Assembly (NCBI RefSeq): GCF_031180885.1
Contig: NZ_JAPSLK010000001.1
Location: 599,158 to 663,157 of the forward strand
Direction of reading: 5' to 3'
DNA length: 64,000 nucleotides
DNA from: Saccharothrix sp.
GTDB taxonomy: Bacteria; Actinomycetota; Actinomycetes; Mycobacteriales; Pseudonocardiaceae
Both the position numbers and the translations under genes were made by a program. Of this stretch, positions 57,968-64,000 are shown one piece after another; the first letter of the stretch is position 1; every line of letters starts with the position of its first letter. The notes beneath the pieces were generated by a model. The model saw only the letters and a list, made by a program, of their open reading frames with translations. It was not told the DNA's origin and ran no database searches.

Positions 57968-59185
57968 ATGGCACCCCGGTTGACCCTGAAGCGCGTAGGG
58001 GCTGCGGTCCTTGGCGCCTCTCTTCTCTTCCTGAACGCCGCGCTTCCCGCGTCCGCCGACGCCGTCGAGGTCAAGCCGTTCCCCGGCGCCGACGAGCCCG
58101 GCATGGGCGTGCACCTGAAGAAGGGCGACAAGGACTACAACGACGGCAAGCCCGTCAACGCCGAGCTGATCGGCCTCAAGATCACCGAGGGTGGCGAGAA
58201 GGACACGGCGACCGCGTACTGCGTCGAGCTGCCCACGCGGCTCGAGGACAACACGCCGCTCGAAGAGGTCCCGTGGGGTGAGCACCCGAACTCCGAGAGC
58301 AAGTTCCCGGAGAACGCCGCCAAGGTCAACTGGATCCTCCACAACAGCTACCCGAAGAAGGACGCGAAGGAAGCGGCCAAGGAGCTGGGTGCCGAGGGTG
58401 CCAAGAAGAGCTCGGTGATCGCGGCCACCCAGGCCGCCATCTGGCACTACACCGACGGCGTCGACCTGAACACCTCGGACGCGACCGCCGAGGACCCGAG
58501 CGTCGACGCCGACGTCGTCGCGATGTACAACAAGCTGACGGGCGCGAACAACCCGGGCCTCGACCAGGAGCCCGCCCCGACGCTGAAGATCGAGCCGAAG
58601 GAGCTGGAGGGCAAGGCGGGCACGGTCATCGGCCCGTTCGTCATCAGCAGCACGGCCAAGACCGGCACCGTCGAGGCGAACCTGCCCCAGGGCGTCCGGT
58701 TCAGCGACAAGGACGGCGGCGAGGTGGCCGTCCAGAAGAAGGGCGAGCTGACCGCGGCCTCCGAGGTGAACATCGCCGAGATCTACTTCAAGGTCGACGA
58801 GGGCGTCGAGCCGGGCGAGGCCACCTTCACCGTGCGCGCCACCGCGGAACTCCAGCACGGCCGCCTGTTCGTCGCGAAGGACCGCAAGCAGAAGACCCAG
58901 TCGCTGGTCATCGCGAAGCCGACCCCGGCGTCGGTGAAGGACTCCGGCAAGCTCAAGTGGGTCGAGAACGTCAAGCCCACCACGCCGACGTCCGAGACCA
59001 CGACGACGACCACGACCACCACGACCACGACGACCACCACCACCCCGGCCCCGGCCGCCGGTGGCGGTGACGACGACCTGGCCCAGACCGGTGCGTCCAT
59101 CTTCGTGCCGCTGCTGATCGGCCTCGGCCTGCTCGGTGCCGGTGCGGCCGCACTGATCATCGTGCGCCGCAAGAAGGCCGCGTAG
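57968..59185 (+). CDS. sortase-anchored thioester-domain surface protein
   Basis: 405 residues, ATG 57968 with AAGGAGA. Signal peptide to about residue 30 (ALPASA-DA). A TQxA/thioester domain (~35-165) has C85 in 'TATAYCVELPT' and Q155 in 'IAATQAAIWHY', the pair that forms a Cys-Gln thioester for covalent attachment to host or surface amines. A beta-rich domain (~195-325) is followed by a stalk of ~17 consecutive threonines, then LAQTG (371-375, class E sortase signal LAxTG), a membrane helix and RRKKAA. It is a wall-linked adhesin. Terminated by a strong hairpin. Confidence 0.92.
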   Translation: MAPRLTLKRVGAAVLGASLLFLNAALPASADAVEVKPFPGADEPGMGVHLKKGDKDYNDGKPVNAELIGLKITEGGEKDTATAYCVELPTRLEDNTPLEEVPWGEHPNSESKFPENAAKVNWILHNSYPKKDAKEAAKELGAEGAKKSSVIAATQAAIWHYTDGVDLNTSDATAEDPSVDADVVAMYNKLTGANNPGLDQEPAPTLKIEPKELEGKAGTVIGPFVISSTAKTGTVEANLPQGVRFSDKDGGEVAVQKKGELTAASEVNIAEIYFKVDEGVEPGEATFTVRATAELQHGRLFVAKDRKQKTQSLVIAKPTPASVKDSGKLKWVENVKPTTPTSETTTTTTTTTTTTTTTTPAPAAGGGDDDLAQTGASIFVPLLIGLGLLGAGAAALIIVRRKKAA

Positions 59186-59207
59186 GATTTGCCGCGACTC
59201 CGTCGCG

Positions 59208-59311
59208 GCGGGCCAGGCCGCCTTTAGTCGGCCCATCGCGGCGCGTTCCCTCCGGTCGAAGAACGTGATCGGAGGGAACGGCACCGCGACAGGCCGACGC
59301 GGCCTCGCCGG
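59208..59311. repeat. palindromic repeat family, copy 2
   Basis: Imperfect inverted repeat: GGCCAGGCCGC...GTTCCCTCCGGTC pairs with GATCGGAGGGAAC...GCGGCCTCGCC around GAAGAACGT. Bases 59284-59308 match copy 1 (56262-56286) at 23 of 25 positions. Confidence 0.7.
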
Positions 59312-59320
59312 ACCGGCTGG

Positions 59321-59354
59321 AACGGCCCCCTCGGGATCTTCCGAGGGGGCCGTT
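59321..59354. terminator. bidirectional terminator between convergent genes
   Basis: A 14-bp perfect stem, AACGGCCCCCTCGG (59321-59334) with CCGAGGGGGCCGTT (59341-59354), loop GATCTT. It separates the surface-protein gene from the convergent BNR gene. Confidence 0.85.
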
Positions 59355-59385
59355 CGCTTTGGTCGGTTCTGTCCGATTTGGTGGG

Positions 59386-60696
59386 TCAGCGCTTCAGGCC
59401 GGCCACGTAGATGTCGCCATCGGCGATCGCGACGTCCCTCGCACTCGACGCGCCGGACATGAGCACGCGGGCCGGGTCGCGGAAGCCCGTGATCAGCTCG
59501 ATCCGCTGCACCGGCTTGGGCGTCGGGATCACCGCGTCGGCCGTCCACCGCCCGTCGCGCACCAGGAACGTCCGCACGCCCGGCGCACCGTCCTGCGTGG
59601 TCGCGTAGACGCGCCACGTCGTGCCGCCGTGCAGCGGCTCCATCTCGCGGGTGCGCAGGCCGCGTGCCACCTCACGGGTCTCCCACCGGGTGCCGGTCCA
59701 GCGGGACAGGAAGTTGTGCAGCGGGCCGCCGTCCGGGTCACCCGTGAACCACAGCACGAACGGCCGGCCCGCCGTCACGCCGACCAGCTGGATGTAGTCC
59801 GGCGACTTCACCCCGCCCGGCACGGTCAGAGGTGTCTCGGCGACCTTCAGGTGCTGCTCCTGGTCGGCGTCGTCGACCTGGGTGCCGAGGTCGTGGCCGG
59901 CCGCCGAGTAGAAGTGCCGGTTCCGCGGGTCGAACCACGTGTAGTAGACGTTGCGGTGGTACCGGTCGTGCCGGTGGCCCTCCGGTCCGCCGCCGGCGAG
60001 CGTGTAGACGATCCGCACCCGCCCGTCGCGCTCCGGGCGGAGCTGGCCGATGTAGATCTCGTTCATGTTGTCCGCGCGGCTGGTCGAGCCGATCACGAAC
60101 GGGTGGCCGGTCAGCTCCCGCGACGTGCGCCAGGTCTTGCCGCTGTCGTGGGAGACGACGTACCGCATCGGCCGGGTGTCGGTCGGGACGCTCGGGTCGA
60201 GGTCCCCCGACGTCTCGCGGAAGAACACGTACACCGCGCCGTCCGGGGCGACGAACGGCATCGGGTAGGTCGCCGCGTCCCGCGAGATCACCCGCTCGGT
60301 CCAGGCGCCCTCGATCGACCGCGGCCGCGGCGAGCGGGACATGACCAGCTCGACGTTGTGCATGCCGCGGAACACCAGCAGGTGCCCGTCCGGCGCCTGG
60401 ACCATCGTCGGGTAGTTGTGCGCGTCCGAACCCCCCTCGCCGACCTTCACCGGCGCGGACCACGTGCCGGTGCGGTGGTCGTAGGACTGGACGTGGTTGT
60501 CCTCGTACCGCCCCGACCACGAGATGAACGTCTTGCGGGCGACCGGGTCGTGCACCCCGCCCGCCACCGGGCGGCGGTCGCTGCGGGCGGCGACCGACGT
60601 GGCGGGGGTCTGGACGGTGAAGCCCTCCGCGCGGGCGTGCGCGGGGGCCACCGGGATCAGCATGAGCAGTGCCAACAGGCTCGACAGCCGTGACAT
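59386..60696 (-). CDS. secreted BNR-repeat protein
   Basis: 436 residues, ATG 60696 with AGGAGGT. Signal peptide 1-22 (LLALLMLIPVAPAHA-RA). It has a six-bladed beta-propeller of the BNR_4 type: repeats such as 'ISWSGRYEDNHVQSYDHRTG', 'DAHNYPTMVQAPDGHLLVFRG', 'PMPFVAPDGAVYVFFRE' and 'SHDSGKTWRTS' (an Asp-box S-x-D-x-G-x-T-W). 'DNHVQSYDH' plus 'HNYPT' are typical of this family, which includes polysaccharide lyases and lectin-like proteins. Substrate unknown; no sialidase Arg triad is assigned. Confidence 0.85.
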   Translation of the reverse strand: MSRLSSLLALLMLIPVAPAHARAEGFTVQTPATSVAARSDRRPVAGGVHDPVARKTFISWSGRYEDNHVQSYDHRTGTWSAPVKVGEGGSDAHNYPTMVQAPDGHLLVFRGMHNVELVMSRSPRPRSIEGAWTERVISRDAATYPMPFVAPDGAVYVFFRETSGDLDPSVPTDTRPMRYVVSHDSGKTWRTSRELTGHPFVIGSTSRADNMNEIYIGQLRPERDGRVRIVYTLAGGGPEGHRHDRYHRNVYYTWFDPRNRHFYSAAGHDLGTQVDDADQEQHLKVAETPLTVPGGVKSPDYIQLVGVTAGRPFVLWFTGDPDGGPLHNFLSRWTGTRWETREVARGLRTREMEPLHGGTTWRVYATTQDGAPGVRTFLVRDGRWTADAVIPTPKPVQRIELITGFRDPARVLMSGASSARDVAIADGDIYVAGLKR

Positions 60697-60840
60697 GTGG
60701 CGGTTACCTCCTGGTTCGCGACCACGCGGGCGTGGCCGACCAGGCGGCGGCGAGCCATCCTCGCACGCCGGAGGTAGCGTTTGCCGCTGGGGACGCCGGG
60801 GCGATTCGGGTAGCCTGCGTCAGGAGTGCGAAGGAGCACG

Positions 60841-61014
60841 ATGAACTTCGACGAGATCAAGAACAAGGCGTCCGAGCTGCTCGAGGAGAACCACGAGAAG
60901 GTGGACCAGGGCATCGACGCCGCGGCCGACTTCATCGCGGGCAAGTTCGGTCACGAGGAGCAGGTCAAGCAGGTGGCCGAGAAGGCCAAGGACATCCTTC
61001 CGGGTGGAGAGTGA
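60841..61014 (+). CDS. MT0933-type antitoxin-like small protein
   Basis: 57 residues, ATG 60841 with AAGGAG. A single amphipathic helical protein: 'DEIKNKASELLEENHEKVDQG', 'IDAAADFIAGKFGHEEQVKQ', 'VAEKAKDILPGGE'. This resembles the Rv0909/MT0933 antitoxin family, which in M. tuberculosis precedes a polyketide-cyclase-like toxin (Rv0910). Here the partner that overlaps its stop (GTGA) is instead a glycolipid-binding-domain protein. Function as an antitoxin is therefore uncertain. Confidence 0.75.
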   Translation: MNFDEIKNKASELLEENHEKVDQGIDAAADFIAGKFGHEEQVKQVAEKAKDILPGGE

Positions 61015-61634
61015 ACTCGTTCAACACGGCTGAGCGGGTCACCCAGACCGGGGAGGCCCGCTCTCCTTCCGCGCAGATCGTGACGTGGCAGGGGTACGAC
61101 GTGCCCCGGCTCGAACAGGTCCGCTTCCTGCTGTCGGAGCGCAAGCTGCGGGCGTCCGGCCGGATCGTGACGGCCGGGCCGGAGGAGCAGTTCAGCGGCT
61201 CGTTCGAGGTGAGCGTCGGCGAGACCGGCAACGTCACCCGGCTGCTGCTGCGCACCGCCACGGTGTCCGAGGAGCGCCAGATCTCGGTGTCCCGGTCCTC
61301 GGAGGGCGCCTGGCTGGTCGACTACGGCCAGGGCGCCGAGCGGGCCGACTTCGACGGGGCGGTGGACGTGGACGTGCAGTCCGCGGTGCTGTTCAACGCC
61401 ATCCCGGTGCGGCGGCTGAACCTCCAGCTGGAGCCCGGCGAGCACGAGCTGCCCGTGGTGTACGTGACGCTGCCCGACCTGTCCGTGCGGCTGGTGCGGC
61501 AGAAGTACCGGACCGTGTCGGTGGGCGAGGAGCACTCCGTGGTGTCGTTCGAGAGCGGCGACTTCCAGCAGGACATCACCGTGGACCGCACCGGCCTGGT
61601 CGTCGACTACCCCGGCATCGCCTACCGCATCTGA
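61011..61634 (+). CDS. putative glycolipid-binding-domain protein (DUF1089/PA1994 type)
   Basis: 207 residues from GTG 61011, overlapping the antitoxin-like stop. Mostly beta: 'IVTWQGYDVPRLEQVRFLLSER', 'KLRASGRIVTAGPE', 'VDYGQGAERADFDGAVDVDVQ', 'LFNAIPVRRLNL', 'VYVTLPDLSVRLVRQKYRTV' and 'DRTGLVVDYPGIAYRI'. The conserved 'G..VDVD....FN.LP' and final 'Y..Dx.G' pattern are those of the Glycolipid_bind family (PA1994). Biological role of the family is poorly known. Translational coupling suggests a functional pair with the preceding small protein. Confidence 0.75.
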   Translation: MNSFNTAERVTQTGEARSPSAQIVTWQGYDVPRLEQVRFLLSERKLRASGRIVTAGPEEQFSGSFEVSVGETGNVTRLLLRTATVSEERQISVSRSSEGAWLVDYGQGAERADFDGAVDVDVQSAVLFNAIPVRRLNLQLEPGEHELPVVYVTLPDLSVRLVRQKYRTVSVGEEHSVVSFESGDFQQDITVDRTGLVVDYPGIAYRI

Positions 61635-61656
61635 CGGCGGCGCTGGTCGTGGTGGG

Positions 61657-62838
61657 TCAGGCGCGTACCGCGATGGCCATGCCCTGGCCCACGCCGACGC
61701 ACGCCGCCGCGATGCCGGTGCCGCCGCCGCGGGCCCGCAGGTGCCGGCACAGGTCGACCACCACGCGGGGCAGCGACGCGCCGAGCGGGTGGCCGTAGGC
61801 GATCGCGCCGCCGTGCACGTTGACCTTCTCGCGCGCCACCTCCGGCAGGTGGTGCAGCACGGACAGCGCCATCGCCGCGAACGCCTCGTTGATCTCCCAC
61901 AGGTCGACGTCCTCGGCGTCCAGCTTCAGCCGCGCCAGCAGCTTCCGGATCGCGGTCACCGGGGTCAGCGTGAACCGGTGCGGCTCGTCGGCGGTCACCG
62001 CGCTGCCCAGGAACTCCGCGAGCGGCGCGACGCCCAGGTCGGCCGCCACCTGCTCGGTGCCCATCAGCACCGCCACCGCGCCGTCGCTCAACGGCGACGA
62101 GTTGCCCGCCGTGACCGGCCCGCCCTCGGAGAACGCCGACGCCAGCTTGCCCAGCTTCTCCAGCGACGTCTCCGGCCGCACCGACTCGTCCCGCCGCACC
62201 GCCGCACCGTCCCGCAGCTGTACGGCGAACGCGAACCCGTCGTGCACGCCCGCGTCCCACGCCGCCGACGCCCGCCGGTGCGACCGCAGCGCGTACGTGT
62301 CCATCTGCTCGCGCGTGATGCCCAGCGACACGGCCACGTCCTCCGCCGCCCGCCCGAGCGGCACCGTCCACTCCGACCGCATCCGCGGGTTCACCAGCCG
62401 CCAGCCCAGCGCGGTGGACACCGACTCCAACCGGTCGGCGAACGGCTTGTCCGGCCGCACCACCACGAACGGGGCCCGCGTCATGCCCTCCACCCCGCCC
62501 GCGACGAGCAGGTCCGCGTCACCCAGCGCCAGCGCCCGCGCCGCCTGCACGACCGCCTCGCCGCCGGACGCGCACAGCCGGTTCACCGCCACCCCCGGCA
62601 CGGTCGCGGGCAGCCCGGCCAGCAGCGCCGCCATCCGGCCGATGTTCCGGTTCTCCTCGCCCGCCCCGTTCGTGTTGCCGTAGACGACGTCGTCCACCCG
62701 CGCCGGGTCCACCTGGTGCCGGCGCAGCAGCTCGGTGATCGGCAGGGCGGCCAGGTCGTCGACGCGCACCCCGGCCAGCCCGCCGCGGTAGCGGCCGAAC
62801 GGCGTGCGCGCGGCGTCGAGGATCAGCGGGCGCTGCAT
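61657..62838 (-). CDS. thiolase (acetyl-CoA acyltransferase family)
   Basis: 393 residues from ATG 62838. Catalytic residues are visible: nucleophile Cys in 'NRLCASGGEAVVQAARA', His in 'NVHGGAIAYGHPLGASLPR' and second Cys in 'AAACVGVGQGMAIAV' (C-x-G-x-G). 'DAARTPFGRYRGGL' and 'NEAFAAMALSVL' are family standards. Length fits a degradative or biosynthetic thiolase. It may supply acetoacetyl-CoA or complete fatty-acid oxidation; a separate acetoacetyl-CoA synthetase lies at 43.4 kb but there is no direct link. The promoter lies beyond 62838. Confidence 0.92.
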   Translation of the reverse strand: MQRPLILDAARTPFGRYRGGLAGVRVDDLAALPITELLRRHQVDPARVDDVVYGNTNGAGEENRNIGRMAALLAGLPATVPGVAVNRLCASGGEAVVQAARALALGDADLLVAGGVEGMTRAPFVVVRPDKPFADRLESVSTALGWRLVNPRMRSEWTVPLGRAAEDVAVSLGITREQMDTYALRSHRRASAAWDAGVHDGFAFAVQLRDGAAVRRDESVRPETSLEKLGKLASAFSEGGPVTAGNSSPLSDGAVAVLMGTEQVAADLGVAPLAEFLGSAVTADEPHRFTLTPVTAIRKLLARLKLDAEDVDLWEINEAFAAMALSVLHHLPEVAREKVNVHGGAIAYGHPLGASLPRVVVDLCRHLRARGGGTGIAAACVGVGQGMAIAVRA

Positions 62839-62886
62839 GGCCCCATAGTGACACCGGACCCCCGGGTCCGGCAGATCACGCACAGG

Positions 62887-64000
62887 TCACGCGGTCACCA
62901 GGAACGGCACGAAAGCCGAGGTCGGCCGGGTGCCGGCGGACGTGCCGAACACCCGGACCTCGATCATGTGCGGACCCGGCGACAGCCCGCTCGCGTCCAG
63001 GGCCAGCCGGTACGTGCCGACCACCCCCGGTCCGCCCAGGTTCGTCGGCACCGCCGCCACCCGGTCGTCGTCCAGCCGCACGGTGAACCCGGCCAGCCCC
63101 GCCAGACCCGTGCCGCGCTGACCCGGCCGCCCCGCCAGGGTCAGGTCGAACACCAGCCGCCCCCGGTGCACCGTCGCACCCTCCGGCACCGGCTTGCCGC
63201 TCGCGTCGAGGATCGTCCCGTCGATCCGCGCCAGTTCCAGTTCGACCTCGGGCAGCGCGGACGACCCCCCGGAGGGCGCCGTGGTCGGCATCCCCGGTGC
63301 GGGCGCCAGGTCCAGGTCGACGTGGGTCGCCTGGACGCGCAGCGGCGTGAGCACGTTCGCCTTCACCCGGCCGTCGTCGACCACCAACGCGCTCGCCGGC
63401 ACGTCCGCCACCAGCGGGTACCCGACGCCCGCCCGCCACGGCGCGCCCGGCACGGCGGGCCGCAGCGGGACCCGCGCGTCGCCGATGGCCAGGGTGAACT
63501 CCGGCGCGGTCGGCGAGGCGTCGGTGTGCAGGAGGGTCATCCGCAACTGCCCGCCGGCCACCCCGATGATCGGCGACCCGGTCAGCGGCGGCGAGTCCGG
63601 CTCCACGGCCACCTGGACCGGCGGCCCCGGCAGCGACGGCGGCGCGCTGGTCGGGGCGCCGTCGAACGCCACCAGCCCCACGTGCACCCGCTGCCCGGTC
63701 GGCCCGGCCACCGACACCAGCGCGGTCGCCTCCCGCCACCGCGGCACGGCCGGGCTGGTCGCCACCACCTCGCCGTCCAGCAGCACCCGCGTCCCGTCGC
63801 GGCGCAGCGCCAGCTCCCACCGGTGGGTCAGGGCGTGCTGGAGCGCCGGCACCTCCCGCACCGCCGTGCTCGGCGTGCCCTCGGCCGTGACCACCTCCGC
63901 GGTGGTCTTGCCGTTGCCGGACGCCACCCGCAGCCGGATCGTGTCGGGCGGCAGGCCGTCGCCCATCAGCGTGCTGACCGGCCCCGGGACCAGGTCGAGG
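62887..64000 (-). CDS. large beta-rich protein, C-terminal part (runs off the window)
   Basis: The minus-strand frame is open to the right edge (LDLVPGPVSTLMGDGLPP read inward), so the N-terminus lies outside. At least ~370 residues are visible, ending with TGA at 62887-62889. Repeated beta-strand blocks appear: 'TIRLRVASGNGKTTAEVVT', 'LALRRDGTRVLLDGEVVAT', 'PLRPAVPGAPWRAGVGYPLV', a linker 'PTTAPSGGSSALPEV', then an Ig-like 'GTYRLALDASGLSPGPHMIE'. No catalytic motif seen. It could be a surface or sugar-binding protein. Confidence 0.6.
   Translation of the reverse strand, partial: LDLVPGPVSTLMGDGLPPDTIRLRVASGNGKTTAEVVTAEGTPSTAVREVPALQHALTHRWELALRRDGTRVLLDGEVVATSPAVPRWREATALVSVAGPTGQRVHVGLVAFDGAPTSAPPSLPGPPVQVAVEPDSPPLTGSPIIGVAGGQLRMTLLHTDASPTAPEFTLAIGDARVPLRPAVPGAPWRAGVGYPLVADVPASALVVDDGRVKANVLTPLRVQATHVDLDLAPAPGMPTTAPSGGSSALPEVELELARIDGTILDASGKPVPEGATVHRGRLVFDLTLAGRPGQRGTGLAGLAGFTVRLDDDRVAAVPTNLGGPGVVGTYRLALDASGLSPGPHMIEVRVFGTSAGTRPTSAFVPFLVTA

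Overview
The window is high-G+C actinobacterial DNA with frequent GTG starts, GTGA/ATGA gene overlaps and several likely leaderless promoters. Gene content points to the Pseudonocardiales (Saccharothrix/Lentzea/Actinosynnema-like). It has an arabinogalactan-type galactan machinery (Glf, GlfT1, GlfT2, Wzm/Wzt exporter), a Bpa proteasome activator ending in GQYL, ESX-type secretion-associated genes and an actinomycete integrative and conjugative element (AICE). The genus is an inference. Several genes recall the order of the Mycobacterium tuberculosis Rv3772-Rv3783 region.

Layout. 0-18.5 kb: cell-envelope polysaccharide block. It holds two large DUF6541-type membrane proteins, two GT2 glycosyltransferases, a MOP-type flippase and a DUF2304 protein, then glf-glfT2 facing glfT1-wzt-wzm, then bpa, a class V aminotransferase-fold protein that lacks the PLP lysine, a methyltransferase, a quinone oxidoreductase and a GNAT enzyme. 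18.6-20.9 kb: a secreted M28 aminopeptidase and an unknown gene. 20,974-31,885: an AICE inserted in the 3' end of a tRNA-Ser(UGA) gene, bounded by a 56-bp perfect direct repeat. It carries int, xis, a RepSA-type HUH initiator, a TraB/FtsK translocase, a Pra-like activator, a GntR regulator with a coupled HAD hydrolase, and a two-gene cargo (21.9-24.0 kb) of visibly lower G+C. The second cargo protein has a PD-(D/E)XK-like core, a predicted winged helix and a C-terminal QGTLF. This pair is the best candidate for an undescribed system.

32-40 kb: two MarR regulators, a secreted 5'-nucleotidase, a membrane zinc peptidase followed by a 19-bp tandem array, a secreted beta-propeller, a TauE/SafE permease, an aromatic/histidinol-phosphate aminotransferase (pat/hisC2-like) and a dienelactone-hydrolase-like protein. 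40.4-45.4 kb: a three-gene type VII-associated operon (coiled-coil protein, WXG/PPE-like protein, EspG) and acetoacetyl-CoA synthetase. 45.5-45.7 kb: tRNA-Ser(GCU) and tRNA-Arg(ACG). 46-55 kb: a secreted basic protein, a membrane-protein/HTH/alcohol-dehydrogenase operon, a serine hydrolase, an RNase Z-like enzyme, a frameshifted ESX-like gene, a sugar epimerase and an ATP-grasp enzyme. 55-64 kb: an unknown gene divergent from a solitary cytosine-5 DNA methyltransferase, a thioester-domain sortase-anchored adhesin, a BNR-repeat protein, an MT0933-type antitoxin-like gene overlapping a glycolipid-binding-domain gene, a thiolase and a partial gene running off the end.

Non-coding structure is unusually rich: a 168-nt near-perfect hairpin upstream of glf, a 35-bp perfect inverted repeat in the AICE, a two-copy palindromic repeat family (56.2 and 59.2 kb) and several strong terminators.
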